Of a stretch of 64,000 nucleotides of DNA, positions 26,681 through 35,830 are shown piece after piece. Origin of the DNA: Pseudoflavitalea rhizosphaerae (GTDB lineage Bacteria > Bacteroidota > Bacteroidia > Chitinophagales > Chitinophagaceae); the NCBI RefSeq assembly GCF_003991355.1, contig NZ_RCSU01000022.1:1-64000 (forward strand), in the 5' to 3' direction. Made by a program: the position numbers and the translations under genes. The notes under the pieces were generated by a model. That model made no database searches and was not told where the DNA came from. It worked only from the letters and a program-made list of their open reading frames with translations. Within the stretch, counting starts at the first letter, position 1. Every line of letters begins with the position of its first letter.

Positions 26681-27145
26681 ATGAAAAAGCGAGAAAACAA
26701 GCTGTTGATCCTGCGGCAAATGGATAAAAAACTGCAAAATTTATCCACTTATTTGGCCGCAATGCCATCAAGCGGATGGATCAAAATGCTGCGCACAATG
26801 CTTGGCATGTCTTTAAAGCAATTGGGAAGCAGAATGTCTATCACACCGCAAAGCCTTCGTGAAATTGAAATGCGGGAAGCAGAAGGAACAATAACCTTAA
26901 GAACCTTGAAAGAGGCTGCCGACGCATTGAATATGGTGCTTGTCTATGGCTTTGTATCAAAAGATGGTTCTATCGAAAAAATGGTTGAGCGCCGGGCGCA
27001 GGAATTGGCAACACAAATTGTTACCCGGACTTCAACCACAATGAAATTGGAAGATCAGGAAAACTCAAAAGAAAGAATAAATCAGGCCATACAAGAATTA
27101 ACCGAAGAGCTTAAAAGAGAAATGCCGAAAAGCCTATGGGATTAA
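26681..27145 (+). CDS. mobile mystery protein A (HTH regulator)
   Basis: The 154-residue protein matches the mobile mystery protein A family (TIGR02612 as I recall it): a basic N-terminus with LRQMDKKL, then GWIKMLRTMLGMSLKQLGSRM and QSLREIEMREAEGTITLRTL, an HTH_3-type DNA-binding domain, and a helical tail ending KSLWD. The family is always paired with the Fic protein B and is enriched on mobile elements. Its stop region overlaps the ancestral ATG of B (ATGG in CTATGGGATTAA). By analogy with HTH/Fic pairs it may be an antitoxin-like repressor. Confidence 0.9.
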   Translation: MKKRENKLLILRQMDKKLQNLSTYLAAMPSSGWIKMLRTMLGMSLKQLGSRMSITPQSLREIEMREAEGTITLRTLKEAADALNMVLVYGFVSKDGSIEKMVERRAQELATQIVTRTSTTMKLEDQENSKERINQAIQELTEELKREMPKSLWD

Positions 27146-27737
27146 TTATTCAATATGAAGAAGGCAAACCCCTTTGGATGAAGATGAAAGGGACGGCTTA
27201 TTGATCCACTCCATCACCACGCGCGGTGAACTGGATGAAGTTGAACAGCGCAATATTGAAGAAGCGATTCGTTGGACAATTGAAAGACGTAAACGGTTCA
27301 CACAACAGGAAATCCTTACAGAAACGTTTATCCGTGAGCTTCATCGCCGGATGCTAAGTGGTGTTTGGAAATGGGCAGGAGAATTTAGAAACTCAAACAA
27401 GAATATCGGCGTAGATAAATACCAGATCGGTATTGACTTACATATGCTCCTGGATGATTGCAAATTTTGGATTGAGAACAACACCTATGTCCCCGATGAA
27501 ATCGCAGTGCGTTTCAAACATCGCATTGTCTCTATCCATTGCTTTGCCAATGGAAATGGCAGACATTCACGATTGATCGGTGATATTATTGTTTCGAAGA
27601 TTTTCAACCAGGATTATTTCTCCTGGGGTAGCGCAAGTCTTATTCAGACAAGCGAGTTTAGGACAAAATACCTCACGGCTTTGCGAGAAGCTGATAAAGG
27701 CAGTATTCAGCCACTTATTGATTTTGCAAGGTCATAA
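27136..27737 (+). pseudogene. mobile mystery protein B (Fic domain) with N-terminal frameshift
   Basis: The Fic-family protein is normally started by the ATG inside the end of gene A, here 27136 (MGLIIQYEEG). In that frame it stops early. The main domain is in another frame from a TTG at 27174 (LDEDERDGLLI) to 27737. A single lost base near 27162-27166 explains this: adding one C after GGC gives GQTPLDEDE, the family N-terminus. The Fic motif is HCFANGNGRHSR, with Asn in place of the usual Asp/Glu, as in this family. The domain itself is intact, so it may be made from the TTG, or the shift may be a sequencing error. Confidence 0.8.
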
Positions 27738-27752
27738 ATTTCTTGTGCAAAT

Positions 27753-27792
27753 GAAAAAGGGTTTCAGCGTTATTACGCCGAAACCCTTTTTT
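27753..27792. terminator. bidirectional terminator between the Fic gene and the tRNA
   Basis: AAAAAGGGTTTCAGCG and CGCCGAAACCCTTTTTT form a strong stem around a TTATTA loop, with A-run and T-run on opposite sides. It can stop the cassette transcript (plus) and the tRNA transcript (minus). Confidence 0.75.
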
Positions 27793-27799
27793 GCCTGGG

Positions 27800-27873
27800 T
27801 GGACCCTGTCGGATTTGAACCAACGGCCCTCTGATTATGAGTCAGATGCTCTAACCGTCTGAGCTAAGGGTCC
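27800..27873 (-). tRNA. tRNA with CAT anticodon (Met, or Ile2)
   Basis: The minus strand gives a 74-base cloverleaf: acceptor GGACCCT with AGGGTCC, D-arm TAGCTCAGACGGTTAGAGC, anticodon arm CTGACTCATAATCAG with CAT (27837-27839 on the plus strand), and T-arm GTTGGTTCAAATCCGAC. The discriminator is A. It lacks the features of initiator tRNA; whether it is elongator Met or lysidine-modified Ile2 cannot be told from sequence alone. Confidence 0.95.
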
Positions 27874-28022
27874 ATTCTCCTCGCGGAGAAATATCTTGAA
27901 AATGATGGATGATCGTTTTCAGTGGAGGGCAAAATTAAACAAATCACACACAGATCAGAAATATTCTTTCTGAATTTTTCTGGTAAATTGCAATGATACT
28001 CTACTATTAAACTTGTTCCTCA

Positions 28023-28598
28023 GTGAACCAGGGTTCTGACCATACCAAAGAACTGCAAAGGCGCATTGCTGTTTATGGTGACCAACAGGCCTACCAGGAA
28101 CTGTTCTACCTCTATTATAAACCCCTCCTTCGATTCGCCAATGCTTTTGTTCGCTCCCACGAAATGTCTGAAGAAATTGTTTCCGATGTGTTCATCCGCA
28201 TCTGGGAAAGACGCAGCCAGTTGAGCGAGATCACCAACCTGAAAGTATACCTCTACGTGAGTGTGCGTAATATGTCCCTCAAGTACCTGCTCAAAAAACA
28301 GAAACAGGCATCAGTCAGCCTGGACGATCTGCAGGTGGAACTGGAAAGCCAGCACCATGATCCCGAACAACTCCTGCTCACGGCTGAACTGATGAACCGC
28401 GTTGCCCGCGCCATCGATAACCTCCCTCCCCGCTGCAAAATGGTCTATAAACTAATTAAGGAAGATGGACTTCGTTACCGCGAGGTGTCTGAGATCCTGG
28501 ACATCTCCATCAAAACCATCGATAACCAGCTGGCCATCGCCCTGAAGAAGATCGGTAAGGCCATCAATATCAATCTCCGCAAACTGGTCTGTTTCTAA
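28023..28598 (+). CDS. ECF RNA polymerase sigma factor
   Basis: The 191-residue protein has sigma region 2 (YQELFYLYYKPLLRFANAFV, then EEIVSDVFIRIWERR) and region 4 (LPPRCKMVYKLIKEDGLRYREVSEILDISIKTIDNQL). It belongs to the FecI-like ECF group that works with a FecR anti-sigma factor. The start is GTG; no ATG precedes region 2. It is followed after 68 bases by fecR and then by the SusC gene, the usual trans-envelope signalling order controlling the polysaccharide locus. Confidence 0.95.
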   Translation: MNQGSDHTKELQRRIAVYGDQQAYQELFYLYYKPLLRFANAFVRSHEMSEEIVSDVFIRIWERRSQLSEITNLKVYLYVSVRNMSLKYLLKKQKQASVSLDDLQVELESQHHDPEQLLLTAELMNRVARAIDNLPPRCKMVYKLIKEDGLRYREVSEILDISIKTIDNQLAIALKKIGKAININLRKLVCF

Positions 28599-28666
28599 AA
28601 AAATATTTTCCCTGCTTTTGGTAGATCGGCCAGGGAAACGGGTCCTTAGTAGTAATCACCGTTATT

Positions 28667-29791
28667 ATGTTGTTGGAACGCGCATGTGAACTAATGGGAA
28701 GGAAACTTGCCGGGGAAGCTTCTGAAGCCGAGCTGGAAGAACTGGACCAATTACTGAAAGCCAATCCCGGTCTGCATTTTCCTATGCAAAACCTTTCAGA
28801 TCTCTGGCAACGGAAAGCCGTTGCCGATCAGGACGAGCTGGAACAGGCATTCCGCAAGCATCTCCGGAGAATGGAAGAGCAGGGCATCAGTTTTGCTGCA
28901 AACAGCACAGAGGCAGAGGAGCCCGCCACCTTCCGTATACCTGACCGCACCCGCCGGAACAAGCCCTGGAAATATGTTGCCGCTGCCGCCAGCCTGCTGC
29001 TGGCAGGTTCACTGATCTGGTATTACTCACACCCTGCCATAGCCGAAAAACAACCAGGACTGTCCCATGAAAAGCAAGCCCCATCCAGCGAAATCGTAAC
29101 AAGGAACGGGTCCCGCACCAGGGTTACTTTACCCGATGGCAGCATTGTCTGGCTCAATGCAGGCAGTAAACTCAACTACGATAAGTCCTTTGGCCAGAAG
29201 CTGCGGGAAGTAACCCTTACCGGAGAAGCTTTCTTTGATGTGGTAAAGAATCCTGATCAACCTTTCATCATTCATACCAAACGCATCAATATAAAGGTGC
29301 TGGGAACACAATTCAATGTGAAATCCTACCCCGGGGAGAAAACAACAGAAGCCGCACTGGTGAAGGGAAGTATCGAAGTGGACCTGCACAGTGAACAATC
29401 GGGCAAGTTTATCCTCAAACCTAACCAGAAGATCATAGTAGGGGAAGAAAGCGCTACGGAAGCACCAGCCAGGGCCGGGGTGGCAAAATCACAGGAGCCG
29501 GTTGTTTCGGTGCGCCAAATGACCATCGATGAGAAAGATGGCACTGCCCTGGAAACAGCCTGGGTAGAGAACAAACTGGCCTTTGTGGAAGAGCCTTTTG
29601 CCGATGTGGCCCTGAAAATGGAAAGATGGTATGGTGTAACTATCAGCTTCAGTAATCCAAAACTGTCACAGGTGCCGCTGACAGGCAGTTTTTCCAATGA
29701 ATCGATTAAGGAGGCTTTACATGCATTATCAATAGCCACTCCTTTCACTTACCGGTTCGCGGATGCCAAATCGATCGTAATCGGAAAATAG
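28667..29791 (+). CDS. FecR-family anti-sigma factor
   Basis: The 374-residue protein has an N-terminal cytoplasmic sigma-binding part (1-98), one membrane helix (101-120, WKYVAAAASLLLAGSLIWYY), a periplasmic FecR domain (about 140-250: TRVTLPDGSIVWLNAGSKL, GEAFFDV, VLGTQFNVKSYPG), and a C-terminal DUF4974 domain (about 300-372, VALKMERWYGVTISF). It should hold the ECF sigma inactive until the SusC N-terminal STN domain signals that substrate is present. Confidence 0.96.
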   Translation: MLLERACELMGRKLAGEASEAELEELDQLLKANPGLHFPMQNLSDLWQRKAVADQDELEQAFRKHLRRMEEQGISFAANSTEAEEPATFRIPDRTRRNKPWKYVAAAASLLLAGSLIWYYSHPAIAEKQPGLSHEKQAPSSEIVTRNGSRTRVTLPDGSIVWLNAGSKLNYDKSFGQKLREVTLTGEAFFDVVKNPDQPFIIHTKRINIKVLGTQFNVKSYPGEKTTEAALVKGSIEVDLHSEQSGKFILKPNQKIIVGEESATEAPARAGVAKSQEPVVSVRQMTIDEKDGTALETAWVENKLAFVEEPFADVALKMERWYGVTISFSNPKLSQVPLTGSFSNESIKEALHALSIATPFTYRFADAKSIVIGK

Positions 29792-29970
29792 AAAACCCAT
29801 TGATCACATAAAATCCTCACGATGCTAACTGCTAACAGCTCCTGATCAATCTTATTAATGAAAGCGGGAAATGCTACCAACATTCCCCGCAAAATGAAAA
29901 AGTCATCGGTAAAATCTCCCTTGCCAGGAAACGCTTTTACCAATTGTAAATCCTTTTCAATGCTTAAAGT

Positions 29971-32900
29971 ATGAAAAAAATCAGGATTTGCCCCGATTTT
30001 CCGGGGCGGCCTACCATAACAAAGCTTGTCATTCTCATGAAACTGACCTTTGCCCTCATATTGATAGGCTGTCTTCATGTATCGGCGGGTGTTCACTCGC
30101 AGTCGAAAGTGACCCTCAACATGCAGTCCGCCGATATCAAGAAAGTGCTGACAGCCATTGAAAAAAAGACCAGCTTTCGTTTCCTCTACAACTCCAGCCT
30201 GCTTGCAGAACAACCGAAAGTGACCATCACCGCCAATAATGAAGATGTATTATCTGTGGTGAACAGGTTATTGGCCAATACCCTCATAGCATATGAAGTG
30301 CTCAACAACAATTTAGTGGTGTTGAAGAAAGAAGATGTTGTGATCAACCAGGTTGCTGTGAAAGGCCGCATCACCAATGCGGCAGGCGAGCCGCTGGCCG
30401 CGGTTTCCATTCGCGTGAAAGGTAGCAATGCCGGTACTTCCACCGATGCAGAAGGGCGTTACTCCATCGAAGTGCCAAACGATGCCGTGCTGGTGATCTC
30501 CAGCGTCAGCTACCTCACCCAGGAAATTTCTGTGAATGGAAGGACTGAGATCAATATCGTCCTGGAAACAAACAATGCGCAACTGGAACAGGTAGTGGTG
30601 ATCGGTTATGGCACCGCACAAAAAAGAGATATCACCGGCTCCATCGCCAAAGTGAGCGGAAGGGAAGTGGCAGACAAACCCAATACCAACCCGCTCTCCT
30701 CCTTACAGGGTAAGGTTTCAGGCGTGAGCATCATCAATACCGGCCTGCCGGGACAGGAACCCGATATTCGCATACGCGGTACAGTAAGCAGATCACAAAC
30801 CAAGCCGCTATATGTGGTAGACGGACTGTTCAATGATAATATCAACTTCCTCAACCCCGCAGACATTGAGTCCATCGAGATTCTGAAAGATCCTTCTTCA
30901 CTGGCCATCTTCGGGGTGCGTGGCGCTAATGGCGTTATCATCGTCACTACAAAAAAAGGAAGGACCGGTCAGCTCATGGTGAACGTAAATGCATCCATCG
31001 GTATCAAAAAGATCACCGATGAAGTGAAGATGGCAGATGCCGCCCAGTTCAAAACCCTCTACGATGAGCAAAGGCAAAATGAAGGTCAGCCTCCCTTTGC
31101 TTATTACGACAGGTTCACCGGCAACTCCAATTGGGTAGACCTGATCGCCAAAAAGAATGCCATCGTCTCCAATAATAATGTCAGTGTTTCAGCCGGCACC
31201 GAAAAGAATAAATTCTACATGGGTGTTGGCTATATCAAGGAACAGGGATTGATCAAACATGAAGACCTCGATAAGATCCTGCTCTCCATCAATGATGAGC
31301 TGCGCGTGTCCAAAGCCATCAAACTAAGTTTCAATTTGAATGGTTACCGCGCTACGCCGCCTGCTGCCAATGATTTTGTGCAGGCTATCAATGCCACGCC
31401 GATAGTGGAACCTTTCAATGAAGAAAGAGGGATATACAATCGCCTCCCCGACCAGATCGGCGGTCCGCAGGTACCCAATCCCGTTATGCTGGTGGAAGAA
31501 AGAAAGAACACAGACCTCCAGCGCGAGTACCGCGTGATCGGAAGCGTTTCCGGTGAAGTGAATTTCCTCCGCGATTTCAACTTCAAATCCACCTTCTACC
31601 TCGATCTCGGCTTCAATGACCAACGCCGCTACACTCCCAGGATCAGGGTTTGGTCGGCAGACCTGGATACCGCCGACTGGCAAAATGGTTATCAAAACTC
31701 GCAGGTATTCCAGAAAGAAAATACCTATTCCAAATTCCAGCAGGAATACCTGCTCACCTGGAAGAAAAGGTTTGGAGATCATAGCCTGACCGCATTAGGA
31801 GGCTTTACTACTTATTTCAATAGTTATTCAGAAACCAATGGCCGGGTAACCCAGTTCGCCAATGGTACACCGATCCCGAGAGACAAACGTTTCTGGTATA
31901 TAGATAACTTCTTCGGCGATCCCGGCTCCAGGGTTTCAGGAGTCAGTACCGGAGGCGATCTCTTTGGTAACGATAAGCCCCTGCAATGGGAGCAGGCTAC
32001 CGTTTCTTACTTGTTCCGCGCCTTGTACAATTACCAGGGCAGATACATGCTTAATGCTTCATTCAGACGAGATGGCTCTTCCGAGATCTCTCCTGAAAAC
32101 CGCTATCAGAACTTCATGGCCGTAGGCGCAGCCTGGGAAATGACAAGGGAAGACTTCATGGATAGACAAAACATTTTCGATTACCTGAAATTGAAAGCTT
32201 CCTATGGCGTACTCGGTAATCAGTATACAGAAATTCACTACCCCTACTATCCTCAGCTAGTAAGCGGCTCCAGTGCTGTATTTGGCAATAACGTGGTGGC
32301 TGCCTACACCCCCAGTTATATTGCCGACCAGAACCTGAAATGGGAACAGGTGCGCTCAATGGAAGCAGGATTTGAATTGGCTGTACTGATGAACCGCCTG
32401 CGTGTTGAAGCGGTTTATTATCACAAGAAAACTACTGACCTCCTGACCAATTATCCCGGACTCAGCGGTCAAAAGCCGGGTATCACCAATGCCGGTGAGA
32501 TCGAGAACAAGGGTATCGAAGCATCTGCAACCTGGACCGATAAGCTACCTAACGGCATCGGATATTCGATCAGCGGTAATATCACCACCTTCAAGAACAA
32601 AGTATTATCCATTTACCAGCCCGGCTTCGAGATCATTTCCGGCGCTTCCCGCGTAACTGCCGGAATGCCCATCGGGTATTTTTACGGTTACGTGGTGGAA
32701 GGTGTTTACCAGTCCTATGCAGATAAGATCTCCTCACCAAGAGCAGGCTTCTTTGGTGAATACGGCCCCGGCGATCTGAAATTCAAAGATGTGGCCGGAC
32801 CTAAAGATGCCAATGGCAAACCTACCGGTCCTGATGGAGTTGTGGATGATAACGACCGCACTTTTATCGGAAACCCTACCCCCGATTTCATTTACGGGTT

Positions 32901-33366
32901 TGCATTGAGTGCAGACTATAAAGGTTTCGATATCGGCATCGATTTCCAGGGCGTATACGGAAATGAAGTGTTCAGAAGCTGGGGCAATGGAAACACATTC
33001 GCTGTGTTCAATTACCGGGAAGACAGGATGGGAAGATGGCATGGAGCCGGCACTTCCAACTGGGAGCCACAGGTGAACGACCTGCGCGGCATCAACAGGC
33101 AAAACTCCACTTACATGATCGAAGACGGAAGCTATCTCCGTATCCGCAATGTAAGTATCGGCTACAATGTGCCCATCAAAAAAGAAGGCTTTACCCGCTT
33201 CGCGAAATCGCTCCGCGTATTCCTGAATGCGCAGAACCTGGTAACGTTCAAAGACAATTCCGGCTTCTCTCCCGAGTTCGGAGGAAATGCCATCGAGTTT
33301 GGTGTAGACAGGGGCTCTTATCCCCTACCCGCCATTTACTCTTTCGGATTCAATGTAACATTCTAA
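29971..33366 (+). CDS. SusC/RagA TonB-dependent glycan transporter with STN domain
   Basis: The 1131-residue outer-membrane transporter begins with a long signal sequence. An STN signalling domain follows (about 48-125, KVTLNMQSADIKKVLTAIEK), then a carboxypeptidase-regulatory-like beta-sandwich (about 130-190), the plug (QVVVIGYGTAQKRDITGSI) and the barrel to residue 1131 (YSFGFNVTF). The STN domain links transport to the FecR/sigma pair upstream. It imports the oligosaccharide captured by the SusD partner that follows after 9 bases. Confidence 0.97.
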   Translation: MKKIRICPDFPGRPTITKLVILMKLTFALILIGCLHVSAGVHSQSKVTLNMQSADIKKVLTAIEKKTSFRFLYNSSLLAEQPKVTITANNEDVLSVVNRLLANTLIAYEVLNNNLVVLKKEDVVINQVAVKGRITNAAGEPLAAVSIRVKGSNAGTSTDAEGRYSIEVPNDAVLVISSVSYLTQEISVNGRTEINIVLETNNAQLEQVVVIGYGTAQKRDITGSIAKVSGREVADKPNTNPLSSLQGKVSGVSIINTGLPGQEPDIRIRGTVSRSQTKPLYVVDGLFNDNINFLNPADIESIEILKDPSSLAIFGVRGANGVIIVTTKKGRTGQLMVNVNASIGIKKITDEVKMADAAQFKTLYDEQRQNEGQPPFAYYDRFTGNSNWVDLIAKKNAIVSNNNVSVSAGTEKNKFYMGVGYIKEQGLIKHEDLDKILLSINDELRVSKAIKLSFNLNGYRATPPAANDFVQAINATPIVEPFNEERGIYNRLPDQIGGPQVPNPVMLVEERKNTDLQREYRVIGSVSGEVNFLRDFNFKSTFYLDLGFNDQRRYTPRIRVWSADLDTADWQNGYQNSQVFQKENTYSKFQQEYLLTWKKRFGDHSLTALGGFTTYFNSYSETNGRVTQFANGTPIPRDKRFWYIDNFFGDPGSRVSGVSTGGDLFGNDKPLQWEQATVSYLFRALYNYQGRYMLNASFRRDGSSEISPENRYQNFMAVGAAWEMTREDFMDRQNIFDYLKLKASYGVLGNQYTEIHYPYYPQLVSGSSAVFGNNVVAAYTPSYIADQNLKWEQVRSMEAGFELAVLMNRLRVEAVYYHKKTTDLLTNYPGLSGQKPGITNAGEIENKGIEASATWTDKLPNGIGYSISGNITTFKNKVLSIYQPGFEIISGASRVTAGMPIGYFYGYVVEGVYQSYADKISSPRAGFFGEYGPGDLKFKDVAGPKDANGKPTGPDGVVDDNDRTFIGNPTPDFIYGFALSADYKGFDIGIDFQGVYGNEVFRSWGNGNTFAVFNYREDRMGRWHGAGTSNWEPQVNDLRGINRQNSTYMIEDGSYLRIRNVSIGYNVPIKKEGFTRFAKSLRVFLNAQNLVTFKDNSGFSPEFGGNAIEFGVDRGSYPLPAIYSFGFNVTF

Positions 33367-33375
33367 CAAAAACTA

Positions 33376-34908
33376 ATGATCATGACACTCAATAATAAAT
33401 GGATCAGCACCTTGTTGCCAGTGTTGTTGCTCATGACAGGCATGGCTGGTTGCTCAAAATTCCTCGACAGGAAACCACTGGGTGTAGGTACCCAGGATGA
33501 TATTGTTCAGGGCGGCGTGGAAGGAAAGGTGTTCGGGCTTTATGGTGAGCTGCGAAAAAGCGGCGTGAGCGGATTTCCCACCATTGGATTGCATAATGTT
33601 CGTTCTGATGATGCAGTCAAGGGAAGTACTTCCGGTGATGAGTCAGCGATAACAACCATTTTCGACGAATTCAAATACGATCCCTCTTACAATCAGGTTA
33701 CCACGTATTGGGACGATCACTATGCTTTCATCACATTGTGCAATGCGGTTATTCACGAAGTGGATTCGCTTGAGCTCACAGACCAGGCCAGTTTGCAAAA
33801 CCGGGCTGAAGCCACTTTCCTGCGGGCCTTCGCTTATTTTGACCTGGTGCGCAATTTTGGAAGTGTGCCGAAGATCGATTTCAAGATCTATCTTCCTTCA
33901 GATGCCAATGTTCCCAAAGTACCGGTAACTGAGATCTATTCACTCATCGATACAGACCTCGATTTTGCCATTGCCAATCTGCCACCGGAATGGGAAGCTA
34001 AATTCATCGGCAGATCAACAAAAGGCGCTGCAGATGCACTGAAAGCCAAAACCCTTTTGTACAGGAAGGACTGGGCCGGTGCGCTCGCTAAAGCTGAAGA
34101 TGTGATCAGTTCACAACGTTATTCCCTGATCGATCCTTATTACAGGTTGTTCAAAGAGGAGGGAGAGAATTCAAAAGAATCCCTGTTCGAAATACAGATG
34201 TATGTGAATGCGAATGGATCGGTCAATCTTGGTAACAACTATAATCAGTCGCAGGGTGTTCGTGGTGCAGGTGAATGGAATCTCGGCTGGGGCTTCAATG
34301 CGCCAACGGCAAGTTTGGTGAACTCTTATGAGACCGGTGATCCGCGCAGGGAGGCCACCATCCTGTTTTCCGGAGAGTCAGATGGCGGCACAGCCAACGG
34401 TGGATATAATAAAACCCTTCCTCCGCTAGCCACCTCTCCTCAGCCATACTGGAACAAAAAAGTGTATACCGATCCTACACGTCGCGCGCTCATCACCATT
34501 ACGGAAGGTGATCCGCAATACAGCCGCTGGCTCAATATTCCCAAATTACGTTATGCAGATGTACTCCTGATGGCTGCAGAAGCTGCCAATGAACTGGGAG
34601 GTACTGCCAATACCACCAAAGCGCTGGATTACCTGGAACAGGTAAGGTTCAGGGCAAGACAGGGGAACAACGCGATCCTACCCAAAGTGGTAGTCACAGA
34701 TCAGGGACAGCTCCGGGATATTATTCATCGCGAGCGCAGGGCCGAGCTGGCAATGGAAGGGGAGAGGTTCTATGACCTGGTAAGATGGAATAAAGCGTTG
34801 ACGGTACTCGGGCCACTCGGCTACCAGGAAAGGAATAAATACTATCCGATCCCGCAAAGCGCTATCGATAAATCCGGTGGCACGCTGATCCAGAATCCGG
34901 ACTATTGA
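33376..34908 (+). CDS. SusD/RagB glycan-binding lipoprotein
   Basis: The 510-residue surface lipoprotein has a lipobox at GMAGC followed by SKFLDRKPLG, the typical SusD N-terminus. TPR-like helices include ATFLRAFAYFDLVRNFG, and the C-terminal family motif is RRAELAMEGERFYDLVRWNKA with NKYYPIPQSAID. It forms the lid of the SusC pore. A second ATG two codons in (33382) is equally possible as start. Confidence 0.97.
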   Translation: MIMTLNNKWISTLLPVLLLMTGMAGCSKFLDRKPLGVGTQDDIVQGGVEGKVFGLYGELRKSGVSGFPTIGLHNVRSDDAVKGSTSGDESAITTIFDEFKYDPSYNQVTTYWDDHYAFITLCNAVIHEVDSLELTDQASLQNRAEATFLRAFAYFDLVRNFGSVPKIDFKIYLPSDANVPKVPVTEIYSLIDTDLDFAIANLPPEWEAKFIGRSTKGAADALKAKTLLYRKDWAGALAKAEDVISSQRYSLIDPYYRLFKEEGENSKESLFEIQMYVNANGSVNLGNNYNQSQGVRGAGEWNLGWGFNAPTASLVNSYETGDPRREATILFSGESDGGTANGGYNKTLPPLATSPQPYWNKKVYTDPTRRALITITEGDPQYSRWLNIPKLRYADVLLMAAEAANELGGTANTTKALDYLEQVRFRARQGNNAILPKVVVTDQGQLRDIIHRERRAELAMEGERFYDLVRWNKALTVLGPLGYQERNKYYPIPQSAIDKSGGTLIQNPDY

Positions 34909-34957
34909 TAACAGTACCGGATAACCGAAACATTTTTTCATTCTGAAAAGATCAATT

Positions 34958-35788
34958 ATGAAACGCAATCAATCTTTCATCATCATATGCCTGCTGGCCG
35001 TTCTGGCCGGCGCCGGCTGTCAAAAACTAGACAGACCCGGCATGCCCGACTATCCTGAAGATCAGGCCAACCCGGGAGGAGCCCTGAATTTTTTTACTGC
35101 ATTTGAGGGTACGGAGGTAGATAGTATCCTTGCCAATTTTGGCCAACCCACGAATGCTGCCTGGGAAGATGGAATAAGTGGAAAAGCATATAAAGGCGGA
35201 CCAGATTCGTATATCAAATATCCCTCCGCCAATAACTTTTCCAGGGCAACCAGCTTTACGATCTCATTCTGGTTGAAAAAGTCGCCCCATCCACCAGGCT
35301 CCGGAGCTGAATTTGTTTTTGTGTTACCTACCAGTACTGAAATCTGGCATATGAGCGAACTATTCCTGCTTATAGAGGATGGTAACCAGAGTACAGCAGA
35401 GCTTGGCGCATTCAAGCTATTGATACAAGATCAGTGGTTTGAATTTGTTGGCGCCAACCGCCTGAAGAATGTTCTGGATAATCAATGGCATCATTTTGCA
35501 TTTACCTATGATGAATCTACTTCAAAGCTTACCACCTACATTGATGGAACCGCACTTACCGGTTTGCCTGCAGGGCTGACAGATGTAAAGAAAAATGGCA
35601 ACCCCAGGGGACCGCTCAGTTTTACAAATGTGAATGGATTTGTGATTGGAGGCGGCCCATTCCTGGCGCTCGGAAAACCGCCTGTAGACTGGATGGTGGA
35701 ATACACCGGCTCGCTGGACCAGTTCCGGCTTTATAATAAAGCCTTAACTGCTGCAGAGATTCAAGCCCTTTTCAACGGTAAGCAATAA
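34958..35788 (+). CDS. LamG-domain lipoprotein (probable glycan-binding protein)
   Basis: The 276-residue protein has a lipoprotein signal (lipobox VLAGAGC) and a concanavalin-like LamG/Laminin_G_3 domain from about residue 45: YPSANNFSRATSFTISFWLK, DNQWHHFAFTYDESTSKLTTYIDG and the ending GSLDQFRLYNKALTAAEIQALFNG. Its place between SusD and the GH144 genes matches that of surface glycan-binding (SusE/F-like) proteins. The ligand is probably the same glucan as that of the neighbouring enzymes. Confidence 0.88.
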   Translation: MKRNQSFIIICLLAVLAGAGCQKLDRPGMPDYPEDQANPGGALNFFTAFEGTEVDSILANFGQPTNAAWEDGISGKAYKGGPDSYIKYPSANNFSRATSFTISFWLKKSPHPPGSGAEFVFVLPTSTEIWHMSELFLLIEDGNQSTAELGAFKLLIQDQWFEFVGANRLKNVLDNQWHHFAFTYDESTSKLTTYIDGTALTGLPAGLTDVKKNGNPRGPLSFTNVNGFVIGGGPFLALGKPPVDWMVEYTGSLDQFRLYNKALTAAEIQALFNGKQ

Positions 35789-35830
35789 TCAGGGGGCAGC
35801 ATGGGTTCGTTCCCTATATCGTCAATAACT

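Larger units (their letters stand above)
26346..27873. mobile_element. tRNA-bounded cassette carrying mobile mystery proteins A and B
   Basis: The segment runs from a tRNA 3'-end fragment (26346-26365) to the intact tRNA (27800-27873) on the same strand. Its only genes are mobile mystery A and B, a pair known from plasmids and integrative elements. There is no integrase. Confidence 0.55.

Noticed and set aside
27174-27737. Fic gene as a normal gene starting at TTG 27174
   Set aside because: The overlapping ATG in gene A and the shifted GQTPLDEDE segment fit the family start better, so a frameshift is the simpler reading.
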